Source: Actinomycetes bacterium (lineage in GTDB: Bacteria; Actinomycetota; Actinomycetes; Mycobacteriales; Micromonosporaceae). From it: DNA of 9,326 bases. Shown one piece after another: positions 1-7,859 of this stretch. The stretch is taken from the NCBI GenBank assembly GCA_023402505.1, contig JAEYGD010000567.1, forward strand, positions 1 to 9,326, given 5' to 3'. The notes beneath the pieces were generated by a model. That model was not told where the DNA came from and made no database searches. It saw only the letters and a list, made by a program, of their open reading frames with translations. The translations under genes and the position numbers were made by a program. Position 1 is the stretch's first letter, and every line of letters begins with the position of its first letter.

Positions 1-1
1 G

Positions 2-3000
2 TACGGTGGTGACTGGGCGTCCCGACTGCGGTTGGTGGCCCTTCCCTCCTGCGCGCTGACCACCCCGCAGTTGCCGTCGTGCCAGAAGCGGACCCCGCTG
101 CCGACGGTCAACGACACCCCCGACGCCCTGTTGTCCACCGACATCGCGCTGGCCGGCCACGCGCCCATGCTGCTGGCCGCCGAAGGCGGGGCGTCGAGCG
201 ACAGCGGTGACTACACCGCGACCAGCCTGTCGCCTGCGGGGCAATGGCAGGTGTCCACGCAGACCGGTGACTTCTCCTGGTCCTACCCGCTGCGGACGCC
301 GCCCTCGCTCGGCGGGCCTGCCCCGGACATCAGCTTCGCCCACTCGTCCGGCAGCCTGGACGGAAAGACCGCGCTGACGAACAATCAGGGCTCCTGGATC
401 GGTGACGGTTGGGACTCCTGGCCCGGGTTCATCGAACGCAAGTACCAGTCCTGCGCCGACGACAACCCCGGCCACAAGACCGGCGACCTGTGCTGGTTCA
501 ACGACAACGCGACCCTGTCCCTCAACGGCCACTCCGGCGAGCTGATCCGCGACGGTTCGGTGTGGCGGCTCCGCAACGACGACGGCACCAAGATCGAGAA
601 GCTGGCCAGTTCGGCGCGGGACAACGGCGACAACGACAACGAGTACTGGAAGGTCACCACCACCGACGGCGTCCAGTACTTCTTCGGCTACCACAAGTTG
701 CCCGGCTGGAGCGGCACCAACCCGGTGACCGACTCGACGTGGACGGTACCGGTGTTCGGCAACAACTCCGGCGAACCCTGCTACAACGCGACGTTCGCCA
801 ACGCTCACTGCCCGCAGGCGTGGCGGTGGAACCTGGACTACGTCGTGGACCCGAACTCCAACACCATGGCCTACTTCTACGGCAAGGAGACCGGCGCCTA
901 CGCCCGCGACAACGACCCGGCCAAACGCACCACCTACGACCGCGGCGGCCACCTAAAGCGCATCGAGTACGGCATGCGCAAGGACGCCGAGTACGCCCAA
1001 GCGGCGCCGCTGCGGGTCGTCTTCGACACCGCCGAACGCTGTTTGACCAACTGCTGGACCGGTGCGGGGTGGACGTCGGAACCGGTGACCGCGAACTGGC
1101 CCGACACGCCGTGGGACCAATACTGCAAGCCGGGCGCCCAGTGCACCACCCAAGGATCACCGACGTTCTGGACCGAACGGCGGTTGACGAAGGTCACCGC
1201 GCAGACCCGCAACGGCACCTCCACCTACGCCGATGTCGAGTCGTGGTCGCTGCGGCAGGAGTTCATCAACGCCGGCACCGGCGAGTCCACGCCCATGTGG
1301 CTGCGCGGCATCACCCGCACCGGCCACGTCACCACCGCCGGCGGCCCGGCGGTCTTCGATCCGGAGATCACCTTCGACACCGGCGCGCAGCCGCTGCCCA
1401 ACCGCGTCGACGGCCCCGCCGACCAGCGCTCATCGCTGAACCGGTGGCGGATCAAGGCCGTGCACACCGAAACCGGCGGTGACATCATCGTTCACTACTC
1501 CGGCCCCGACTGCACCCGCTCCACCCTGCCGTCGCCAGCCAGCAACACCAAACGGTGCATGCCGTCCTTCTACGCCCCGGGCGGGCAGGAGTTGAGTCTG
1601 GACTGGTTCCACAAGTACGTGGTCACCCGCGTCGACCTCGACGACACGGTCACCGACCAGCCGACCGAAGTCACCATGTACGACTACGACACCCCGGCCT
1701 GGGCGTACAACACCGACGAGCTGACCAAGGACAAGCACCGCACCTGGAGCGACTGGCGCGGCTACGGCAAGGTCACCGTCCGCCACGGCGACCCCACCGG
1801 ACAGCAGACCGCCGTCGAACACCGCTACCTGCGCGGCCTCGACGGCGACAAAGCCGCAAGCGGCGTCAAGGACGTCTGGGTCAGCGACTCCTGGGGCGGC
1901 ATCATCGAAGACCACGAAGCCCTACAAGGTTTCGAACTGCAAACCATCACCAAGAACGGCCCCAGCGGCGCCGAGGTGTCCTCCACCCGCAACGACCCCT
2001 GGATCAACGGGCCGACCGCCACCCGCACACGCAAAGACGTCAACAACAACGACATCACCACCCGGGCGTGGATGACCAACACCGACATCGCCCGCACCCG
2101 CACCGCCCTCGCCTCCGGTGGGCACCGCTACACCAAGACCATCACCAACTTCAACAGCAACGGCCTGCCCACCACTGTCGAGGACCAGGGCGACGAGGAC
2201 ACCACCACCGACGACACCTGCACCCGCACCACCTACGCCCGCAACGGAAACATCTGGATGATCGATCGGGTCTCGCAAACCGAAACCCTGTCCGTCCGCT
2301 GCACCGGTGCCCCGAACCCTGCTGACCCGGCCACCGTCCTCAATCGGTCACGGTCGTTCTACGACACCTACGTCGACGACAGTTCCTTCGGGCAGGCACC
2401 TACAAAGGGCAACGTGGTCCGCACGGAGGAACTGGAGAAGTTCAACGCCGGCACCCCCGTCTACACCCGCACCGCCACCACGACCTACGACGCCAACGGT
2501 CGGATCAAGTCCGTCACCGACGCGCGCGGCTACACCACCACCACCGACCACACGACCGCGAACGGTGGCCAGGTGATCCAGACCGTTGTGACCAACCCGA
2601 AGGGCCACACGATCACAACAGCGGTGCATCCGGCGTGGGGTGCTCCGACGAAGATCACCGAAGCCAACGACGCAGTCACCGACCTCACCTACGATGGCCT
2701 CGGCCGGCTCACCAACGCGTGGATCCCCGGCCGGAACAAGGCCACACAGACGCCGAGCATGCGGTTTACCTACAGAGTGCGCAAGAGCGGCGGCCCGTCA
2801 GCGGTCACCACCGAGTCCCTCCTGCCAACCGGCACGGCCCACCGCAAGTCGGTGGACCTGTATGACGGATTCCTGCGCCAGCGGCAGAACCAACTCCAGG
2901 CCACCGGCGGCGGACGCACGATCACGGACACCCTGACCAACAGCCTTGGTGCCACGGCTTGGACCTCCGCGCCCTACTACGACAGCACCAACACCGCCGT

Positions 3001-5692
3001 CAACGACACCCTAGCCACCCCACAGGGCCAAATCCCCTCCATCACCCAGTACACCTACGACGGCGCAGGACGACGAACAGCCGAGATTCTGCTCGCCAAC
3101 GGTGTGGAGAAATGGAGCACCACCACCGGCTACGGCGGCGATCGCATCCACACCATCCCACCGCTCGGAGGCACCGCCACCACCACCATCACCGATGCGC
3201 AGGGCCGTAATGTCACCCTGCGGCAGTACAAGAACCGCGCCGATGTCGGCAGCGACGACCCGACCAAGTTCGACAAGACCACCTACGCCTACACCCTGCT
3301 CGGGCAACTGAAGACCGTCACCGACGTCACAGGAGCCAACGTCTGGTCCTACAGCTACGACCTGCGCGGCCGCCAGATCAAGGCGGTGGACCCGGACAAG
3401 GGCACCACCGACACCACCTACGACGCCGCCGGCAACGTCGAGACAAGCTCGGGCACGGGACGATCCCCCATCACCTACACCTACGACGAACTCGGCCGCA
3501 AGACCAGCATGCGCGACGACACCATCACCGGAACCATCCGCGCCACCTGGGTGTACGACACCCTGCCGTACGGCAAGGGCAAGCTCACCTCCGCTACCCG
3601 CTACTCCGGCGGCAACCCCTACACCACCCGAGTCGACGCCTACGACCAGTACGGCCGGCCCACCTCCACCTCGATCGTGCTCCCCGCCGTGCAGTCGAAC
3701 CTGTGCGCCGCCGCCTCGCCCAACACCTGCACCTACACCACCACGACCAGCTACCGGCCCAACGGACAGCCGCACCAGGTCACCATGCCCGCCGCCGCCG
3801 ACCTCACCTCCGAGAAACTGACCATCGGCTACACCGACGTCGGCGACCCCGCCGGCACCCTCTCCGCCGCGCAGATCTACGTCTACGACGTCACCTACAA
3901 CAAGCTCGGCCAGCTCACCCAATACCAACTCGGCCAATACGGCTCCCGGATCGTCGTCAACTCGACCTTCGACGAACCCACCCGCCGACTCATGAGCACC
4001 AACGTCGTCCCTGAACTCAAGCCGGAGGCGGCGAACTACAACTACACCTATGACAACGCCGGCAACGTCACGGAAATCCACGACACCCCGAGCGGTGGAA
4101 CCGCCGACCACCAGTGCTTCACCCTGGACTACCTGCGCCGCATGACCGAAGCCTGGACACCCGAAACCGGCAGCTGCGCCACCAAACCCACCGCCTGGAC
4201 CCAGATCGACGGCTCCGCCTACCCGTACTGGCACACCTGGACCCTCGGCCCCACCGGCAACCGCAAGACCGAAACCCGCCGCGGCACCACCAACACCACC
4301 TACACCTACACATATCCGCCAGCCGGCACGGCCCGCCCACACGCCGTCACCAACATCACCGCCAGCGGCGGCGCCACCTGGTCCCGCAACTACACCTACG
4401 ACAACGCCGGCAACACCAAAACCCGACCCACCACCACCGGCGCCACCCAAACCCTCACCTGGGACCGCGAAGGCAAGGTCCTCAGCTCTGCCGACTCGGC
4501 CACCACCAGCTACATCTACGACGCCGACGGCAACCGACTCATCCGCACCGACGCCACCGGCAAAACCCTCTACCTCCCCGGCGGTACCGAAGTCCGCTAC
4601 ACCACCAGCGGCGCCACCAAGAAAGCCACCCGCTACTACACCTTCGCCGGCCAAACCATCGCCATCCGCACCGCCACCGCGCTCCACTGGATCACCAGCG
4701 ACCACCACGGCACCGCAGAACTCACCATCAACGCCACCACCCTCGCGGTCGCCAAACGCCGCATGCTCCCCTACGGCGAACAACGCGGCACCACCACCGG
4801 CACCTGGGCCCCCAGCATGGACAAAGGCTTCGTCGGCGGAACCCAAGACCCCACCGGCCTAACCCACCTCAACGCTCGCGAATATGACCCGTTCATCGGC
4901 CGCTTCATTTCGGTCGATCCGATCATGGATCTGACCTACCCGGAGCAGTGGAACGGGTACGCCTATAGCAATAACAGCCCTGTCACCCGATCTGACCCGA
5001 GTGGGCTCTACGACACCGGCGACAACGAAGGGCAGTTGCGCAACTACAAGCCTTCCAAGGGTAAGAACAAGGTTGTTGACCACCGCCCCAAACCGCGAAA
5101 GCGAACGGTCAAGCCTCTCTATGAACACAACCCCCTCCTGCGTGTCCGCAATCCCGTGCCGCCCATGTTGCGGCCGCTAGGTGCGCCGGAGTTTGTCGAG
5201 CCGCCGACGCAATCGAACCCGTGGGTAGGGCATGGTCGCCCCACCAAAAGGTCCCGCCCTGCAAATCCCAAAGCGCCAGGTGGCCCTAACTGGGCTATGA
5301 CTGGCGGTCTATGCCTGAACGCATCGATTCAAGTCGGCGGGATCGGCGGTCTTGGCGGCTGCCTGCTAGTGGACGGCGACGGTGTCGGCTGGAGCGGACA
5401 AATCAAAGAAGGGGCCGGTCCTGCTGTCGCTTTCCCAGGTAACCTCGAGGTGGGACTGCTGCTTTCTACTGCCGATCGGATGGACAAGATGGAGGGCACC
5501 CAGGGCTTCATCGGGGGCACCGTCGGCGAGGGTATTGTGGGCGGCGTGGAGTTGGACAGTGGCAACGACCTCACCGTTCAAGGCATGCTAGGGGTCGGAG
5601 GGCTAAACGTTTCACCGTTCGGGCCGGCCTCAGTCAGTGGTGGTGTAGTCCACAACTACGTCGATAAGTGGGATTGGGCGCAGTGGAGATGA
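2..5692 (+). CDS. Rhs/YD-repeat polymorphic toxin protein (5'-truncated by window edge)
   Basis: The reading frame is open from the first complete codon of the window (Y-G-G-D-W-A-S-R-L-R before the TTG at 32), so the true start lies upstream and the TTG is not the start. About 1,896 residues are visible. Numbering from the TTG, residues ~50-480 are the conserved SpvB-like region of actinobacterial Rhs proteins (SGDYTATSLSPAGQW, NNQGSWIGDGWD, FIERKYQSCADD, GDLCW, NATLSLNGHSGELI). Residues ~819-1515 carry many YD repeats of the form YDxxGRLxxxxD, and the end of the shell is GLTHLNAREYDPFIGRFISV followed by DPIM and DPSGLY (1655-1660). In this family the shell encloses a C-terminal toxin, and aspartates near the DPxG motif act in self-cleavage. 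Residues after ~1660 form a variable tip (separate entry). A secreted, cell-contact antibacterial effector is inferred; the N-terminal signal is outside the window. The stop overlaps the next start codon. No frameshift is seen. Confidence 0.94.
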   Translation, partial: YGGDWASRLRLVALPSCALTTPQLPSCQKRTPLPTVNDTPDALLSTDIALAGHAPMLLAAEGGASSDSGDYTATSLSPAGQWQVSTQTGDFSWSYPLRTPPSLGGPAPDISFAHSSGSLDGKTALTNNQGSWIGDGWDSWPGFIERKYQSCADDNPGHKTGDLCWFNDNATLSLNGHSGELIRDGSVWRLRNDDGTKIEKLASSARDNGDNDNEYWKVTTTDGVQYFFGYHKLPGWSGTNPVTDSTWTVPVFGNNSGEPCYNATFANAHCPQAWRWNLDYVVDPNSNTMAYFYGKETGAYARDNDPAKRTTYDRGGHLKRIEYGMRKDAEYAQAAPLRVVFDTAERCLTNCWTGAGWTSEPVTANWPDTPWDQYCKPGAQCTTQGSPTFWTERRLTKVTAQTRNGTSTYADVESWSLRQEFINAGTGESTPMWLRGITRTGHVTTAGGPAVFDPEITFDTGAQPLPNRVDGPADQRSSLNRWRIKAVHTETGGDIIVHYSGPDCTRSTLPSPASNTKRCMPSFYAPGGQELSLDWFHKYVVTRVDLDDTVTDQPTEVTMYDYDTPAWAYNTDELTKDKHRTWSDWRGYGKVTVRHGDPTGQQTAVEHRYLRGLDGDKAASGVKDVWVSDSWGGIIEDHEALQGFELQTITKNGPSGAEVSSTRNDPWINGPTATRTRKDVNNNDITTRAWMTNTDIARTRTALASGGHRYTKTITNFNSNGLPTTVEDQGDEDTTTDDTCTRTTYARNGNIWMIDRVSQTETLSVRCTGAPNPADPATVLNRSRSFYDTYVDDSSFGQAPTKGNVVRTEELEKFNAGTPVYTRTATTTYDANGRIKSVTDARGYTTTTDHTTANGGQVIQTVVTNPKGHTITTAVHPAWGAPTKITEANDAVTDLTYDGLGRLTNAWIPGRNKATQTPSMRFTYRVRKSGGPSAVTTESLLPTGTAHRKSVDLYDGFLRQRQNQLQATGGGRTITDTLTNSLGATAWTSAPYYDSTNTAVNDTLATPQGQIPSITQYTYDGAGRRTAEILLANGVEKWSTTTGYGGDRIHTIPPLGGTATTTITDAQGRNVTLRQYKNRADVGSDDPTKFDKTTYAYTLLGQLKTVTDVTGANVWSYSYDLRGRQIKAVDPDKGTTDTTYDAAGNVETSSGTGRSPITYTYDELGRKTSMRDDTITGTIRATWVYDTLPYGKGKLTSATRYSGGNPYTTRVDAYDQYGRPTSTSIVLPAVQSNLCAAASPNTCTYTTTTSYRPNGQPHQVTMPAAADLTSEKLTIGYTDVGDPAGTLSAAQIYVYDVTYNKLGQLTQYQLGQYGSRIVVNSTFDEPTRRLMSTNVVPELKPEAANYNYTYDNAGNVTEIHDTPSGGTADHQCFTLDYLRRMTEAWTPETGSCATKPTAWTQIDGSAYPYWHTWTLGPTGNRKTETRRGTTNTTYTYTYPPAGTARPHAVTNITASGGATWSRNYTYDNAGNTKTRPTTTGATQTLTWDREGKVLSSADSATTSYIYDADGNRLIRTDATGKTLYLPGGTEVRYTTSGATKKATRYYTFAGQTIAIRTATALHWITSDHHGTAELTINATTLAVAKRRMLPYGEQRGTTTGTWAPSMDKGFVGGTQDPTGLTHLNAREYDPFIGRFISVDPIMDLTYPEQWNGYAYSNNSPVTRSDPSGLYDTGDNEGQLRNYKPSKGKNKVVDHRPKPRKRTVKPLYEHNPLLRVRNPVPPMLRPLGAPEFVEPPTQSNPWVGHGRPTKRSRPANPKAPGGPNWAMTGGLCLNASIQVGGIGGLGGCLLVDGDGVGWSGQIKEGAGPAVAFPGNLEVGLLLSTADRMDKMEGTQGFIGGTVGEGIVGGVELDSGNDLTVQGMLGVGGLNVSPFGPASVSGGVVHNYVDKWDWAQWR
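2486..4576 (+). repeat. YD/Rhs repeat array inside the Rhs gene
   Basis: This stretch codes for degenerate YD repeats, beginning with YDANGRIKSVTD and ending with YDADGNRLIRTD. Clear copies between them include YDGLGRLTNA, YDGAGRRTAE, YDLRGRQIKAVD, YDAAGNVETS, YDELGRKTS, YDQYGRPTS, YTYDNAGNVTE and YTYDNAGNTKT. In known Rhs and Tc-toxin structures such repeats build a beta-sheet shell around the toxin. At DNA level the repeats show as recurring 'acctacgac' and 'accaccacc' runs, which also keep long false reading frames open on other frames and on the opposite strand. Confidence 0.9.
5009..5689 (+). other. Variable C-terminal tip domain of the Rhs protein, candidate membrane-acting toxin
   Basis: The segment is the ~227 residues after the DPSGLY end of the Rhs shell. 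It has two parts. First comes a basic, proline-rich linker (residues ~1660-1760: PSKGKNKVVDHRPKPRKRT, RPTKRSRPANPKAPGGP). Then comes a ~125-residue glycine-rich part with alternating small and hydrophobic residues (ASIQVGGIGGLGGCLLV, GTVGEGIVGGVELDSGN, MLGVGGLNVSPFGPASVSGG), ending in YVDKWDWAQWR. The pattern looks like a string of beta hairpins. I see no HNH, ADP-ribosyltransferase, deaminase or colicin-type nuclease motif. Codon use is clearly more mixed than in the shell, as expected for an exchangeable tip. A pore-forming or membrane-disturbing role is inferred from the fold pattern and from the membrane protein encoded next door. It could instead be a non-toxic structural cap. Confidence 0.6.
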
Positions 5693-6042
5693 ATATTGCT
5701 CGCCAGGATCGAGATCGGTTAGTTAGCGCACCGTCGTATCGACGAGCCGTGTGGGCGTTCCGGCTGGTGCCAATAGGCCCTGCGTTATTCCTCGTGGGCA
5801 TACTCTTGCTCGCTCTACGTGTCCCTAATATGGTTGTCTTCGTTATGCTTGGGCTCGCCTTATCACTGACTGGACTGGGCATAGTGCTAGGATGGAGCGC
5901 AGTCCTACCGCTCATGAAACATCAGCGGCAAGTGCTGGCACCATATGCGATGAATAGCAGCGAGCGAGCCTCTGTGGTTCGCGCAATGGTGCTGCGAGAT
6001 GCATTTGTGCGGCGGCACCGGAGTATTTCGGGTTCGCCATGA
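5689..6042 (+). CDS. Small two-helix membrane protein, candidate immunity protein for the Rhs tip
   Basis: The protein has 117 residues. The start was chosen at ATG 5689 because it overlaps the Rhs stop as ATGA, the usual sign of translational coupling. An in-frame upstream GTG at 5668 would lie wholly inside the Rhs gene and is less likely. Residues ~26-43 (LVPIGPALFLVGILLLAL) and ~48-70 (MVVFVMLGLALSLTGLGIVL and onward) are hydrophobic helices joined by a very short turn. Arginines at 5, 8, 10, 18, 19 and 25 and a basic tail from K77 predict both ends in the cytoplasm. Codon use is low in GC at third positions, unlike the Rhs shell but like the tip. I do not recognise the family. Position directly after a polymorphic toxin tip, coupled translation and membrane location together suggest an immunity protein against a membrane-acting toxin. 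That is inference from context. Confidence 0.75.
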   Translation: MNIARQDRDRLVSAPSYRRAVWAFRLVPIGPALFLVGILLLALRVPNMVVFVMLGLALSLTGLGIVLGWSAVLPLMKHQRQVLAPYAMNSSERASVVRAMVLRDAFVRRHRSISGSP

Positions 6043-6225
6043 GCATAAATCTGGCTGAGGGGAGTTAGAAGAGCTGCCCTGCAGGGGGACGCCGCAGCCC
6101 GTCTCGAAAAATACACGGCGTCATGAGATCAGCTCGGCTGACGTGCTTGAAAGCAGCACGGGTTGAGGGTGAGCGCCATGGCTTCGTGCCGAAGTAGTAG
6201 GCCGGCTCAACCGTTAGTCTAACTT

Positions 6226-6249
6226 CCGCCGCCCGATATCGGGCGGCGG
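6226..6249. repeat. Perfect 24-base palindrome, possible bidirectional terminator
   Basis: The left half CCGCCGCCCGAT is followed at once by its exact reverse complement. CTT at 6223-6225 and AAG at 6252-6254 add three more pairs across a two-base G bulge. As RNA this forms a very stable GC-rich hairpin. It lies about 185 bases after the immunity gene stop. There is no T-run directly after it, but actinomycete terminators often lack one. A terminator is plausible. A protein-binding palindrome or mobile-element relic is also possible. Confidence 0.45.
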
Positions 6250-6260
6250 GGAAGCCTTTC

Positions 6261-6272
6261 CGGCGTTCGCCG
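6261..6272. repeat. Small perfect hairpin CGGCG-TT-CGCCG
   Basis: CGGCGTTCGCCG is self-complementary and sits 11 bases after the 24-base palindrome. It is enclosed by GAAGCC (6251-6256) and GGCTTC (6294-6299), which can pair with each other. With CTTCG-TGC-CGAAG at 6182-6194 this makes a compact cluster of stems. The function is unknown. Confidence 0.4.
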
Positions 6273-6867
6273 CCACGGGGCAGAGTTCTTTTTGGCTTCG
6301 GTTCCCTTGTTGCCGGGCGTCTGACAATTCGTGCTGTATCAGTGAAATGTGTACAGCGCGCAACGACAGCAGTCCAACTGTCGGGCGATATGTTAATAAT
6401 GCGCCAAGGCAAAAGTGAAGGACTTGTGTTCGACCGGCCCCATGCTTGAGTCGAGAAAGAATTGCAGACTTGCTAGTCCGAGAATTCTCAAATGACTACT
6501 CGGTAGTGAGGCGTGTAACCTGTACTCTCCAGCGCGCCCCGATCGTTTTTGCCGCCTGGCCGATCCGTCACCTGCTCAAGTCCTGACCGCCAACCAATTT
6601 TAGGTGTTTCCCTTGCTGCAGTGGGTCAAGCTGGCGTCGGCATCAGTGAACCGCCGCCCGGCGAGCCCCGCCACCGAGTAGACTCGCCACGTAACTGGCG
6701 TGCTAGGTTCCCGTTCGCCATCCCTGGATGCGGAATCGTGGACCGGGCAGCGCGTTGGCTGCCACTCGCGGTTGCTCCGCCGGGCAACTGCGGCAGATCG
6801 CTACGGTTCGTGCTTCGAACATGCGTACCACCCTTCCGGCCTGAGTCATGGGATGCGGGCAACCGGC

Positions 6868-7037
6868 TTATCTCGCCGCGATCATGCCGAGCGCGAGCAG
6901 GAGGGCACCCAGGAGCGTTGCGCTGATCGTCAAGGCGTTCCATCCGCAGAAGGTCCGCCGTACCCATTCCTCGAAATCTGATTGCACGACGTTGAGTAAA
7001 GCATGGCTGTGCCGATTGAACACAGTGAGCTCTTTCC
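6868..7037 (-). pseudogene. Possible 3' remnant of a small membrane-protein gene, cut by the group II intron
   Basis: Reading the minus strand from the intron border gives 55 codons to a TAA stop: KELTVFNRHSHALLNVVQ, then SDFEEWVRRTFCGWNAL, then a hydrophobic segment TISATLLGALLLALGMIA ending AAR. A charged stretch followed by a C-terminal membrane helix looks like a real protein end. The frame stays open into the intron up to 7341, but that part is intron RNA sequence and not original coding sequence. The 5' half of the gene is not in the window and was probably separated by the intron and the IS256 insertion. I do not recognise the family, and a chance open frame is quite possible. Confidence 0.3.
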
Positions 7038-7550
7038 GTGCGCCCAGCAGAGTGGAGGTTGATCGTGTAGGTGGTTGGTCTTCGTTCGTAAGCTCGTCGT
7101 CGCTTGCCGGTGGGAGTCCGGTCCGGGTAGCTGCCAGGAGGCCCGGTAGCAGACTGGCGGCTCGGTCTGGAAACGGGTCGGGTCGAAGCCCAGTGTCGAA
7201 AGCCCTGTTGGGGGAGCGACTGAGCGGTCCGTAGCGTGAAGCGAAGCCTGCGGCGTCGTTACTCAGCTGCCTGTGAGGGTGGCACAGGGGAGTGCCGAGC
7301 CCTTCGAAATCGGGGTGAAGGCCATGGAAGCGGTGTAGCACCTGGATTGCAGACGTGAAGGACTCCTCGGCGTATGGGGCGCGGAACGTTCAGATAGTGG
7401 CGGCGGGAACTGGGGAGGCCCTCCCCGGCCCGTGACCTGCGTGTATGTCACCGGAAGCGTGGCGTTCTATAACCGATGACCTCGGGAAGTGAACGACCGG
7501 CCGGGAGGGCGTCGGAGGCGGTCGTAGTACCGATCGAGCCGGGTGGACAA
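7038..7550 (+). mobile_element. Group II intron, 5' part only (truncated)
   Basis: The 5' border reads GTGCGCCCAGCAGAGTGGAG, which fits the bacterial group II consensus GTGYG and the usual first domain of actinobacterial introns. Further expected ribozyme stretches follow in order: GGTGGGAGTCCGGTC (7110-7124), GGTAGCTGCC, GGAGCGACTGAGCGGTCCGT (7213-7232), GAAATCGGGGTGAAGGCCAT (7305-7324), and the maturase start at 7476. The sequence then runs into the IS256 end at about 7545-7551. No domain V hairpin (GAGCCGTATG type) is present anywhere in the window, so this copy cannot splice. The missing 3' half may lie beyond the window, on the other side of the IS256 element. The exact class was not assigned. 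Confidence 0.85.
7476..7550 (+). pseudogene. Start of the intron-encoded maturase/reverse transcriptase (about 25 codons)
   Basis: ATG at 7476 opens MTSGSERPAGRASEAVVVPI then EPGGQ. The segment R-A-S/N-E-A-V-V-V is typical of the N-terminus of actinobacterial group II intron proteins, and the position in domain IV about 440 bases from the intron start is as expected. The frame then enters the IS256 end and continues only as non-homologous codons to 7667. Reverse transcriptase, maturase and endonuclease domains are all absent from the window, so the gene is inactive here. Confidence 0.65.
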
Positions 7551-7605
7551 GGTCACGTCCGCGCTGGTGGTGTAAGAGACGGCCATCGCGGGATCCGGCT
7601 TGATG

Positions 7606-7842
7606 TTAGGCGGCGATCGGGTTCGGGTCGGTCTGCTGGGTGTCGTGTTGGGCGGTGTCGACGGTGATCAGGCGGGTTTTGGCCAGTAGCTCCAGGCCCA
7701 TGTAGCGGCGTCCTTCGGTCCACTCGTCGGTCTGTTCGGCGAGGACGGCGCCGACGAGGCGGATGATCGCGGGGCGGTTGGGGAAGATCCCGACGACGTC
7801 GGTGCGGCGGCGGATCTCCTTGTTGAGCCGCTCCTGCGGGTT
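7606..7842 (-). pseudogene. IS256-family (Mutator-type) transposase, 3' part
   Basis: From the IS110 junction the frame reads NPQERLNKEIRRRTDVVGIF, then PNRPAIIRLVGAVLAEQTDE, then WTEGRRYMGLELLAKTRLIT and a polar tail to a TAA stop: 78 residues. This is the standard C-terminus of actinobacterial IS256 transposases, including the conserved NPxERLNxEIRRRTxVVGIFP block. The frame can be read back to an ATG at 7861-7863, but those seven codons come from the IS110 end and are not native. The 5' part continues at 9184. The gene is broken by the insertion; the C-terminal piece alone lacks the catalytic core. Confidence 0.95.
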
Positions 7843-7859
7843 GATGCCCCTATGGATTG

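Larger units (their letters stand above)
6043..6867. other. Non-coding or degraded stretch with hairpins
   Basis: About 0.8 kb lies between the candidate immunity gene and the possible membrane-protein remnant. Open frames on both strands exist (for example 6065-6412 minus and 6549-6926 plus), but they lack ribosome sites, codon bias and recognisable motifs, and they overlap one another. GC content is lower and more even by codon position than in the Rhs gene. What can be supported is a cluster of inverted repeats at 6182-6299. No Rhs tip fragment, tRNA or CRISPR array is seen. Confidence 0.5.

Noticed and set aside
409..1482. 357-codon plus-strand frame inside the Rhs gene
   Set aside because: It is an out-of-frame Arg/His/Pro-rich shadow of the Rhs coding sequence.
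3011..4846. 611-codon open frame antisense to the Rhs gene
   Set aside because: It mirrors the C-ending codons of the Rhs repeats, is almost only Gly, Ala and Val, has no motif, and lies entirely inside a well-supported gene.
6077..6086. CCCTGCAGGG palindrome as a terminator
   Set aside because: Ten bases with no loop and no T-run; likely chance in GC-rich DNA.
6320..6350. CTGACA and TATCAG as a promoter
   Set aside because: The spacing is far too short for a sigma-70-type promoter and there is no gene downstream.
6065..6412. 115-codon minus-strand frame
   Set aside because: It runs across the hairpin cluster, is very rich in Arg and Pro, and has no motif or codon bias.
6495..6507. ACTAC-TCG-GTAGT as a possible repressor operator
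   Set aside because: Arms of only five bases and no gene start or regulator nearby.
7030..7180. Exon-binding pairing between the intron segment GGAAAC (7169-7174) and the 5' exon end CTTTCC
   Set aside because: Only five pairs, and I cannot show that the segment lies in the guide loop; not strong enough without a full intron fold.
6868..7341. 157-codon minus-strand frame as a complete gene
   Set aside because: Everything right of 7038 is group II intron ribozyme sequence on the other strand; only the 55 codons left of the intron could be native.
7476..7667. 63-codon plus-strand frame as a complete small protein
   Set aside because: Only the first ~25 codons look like an intron maturase start; the rest lies in the IS256 end.
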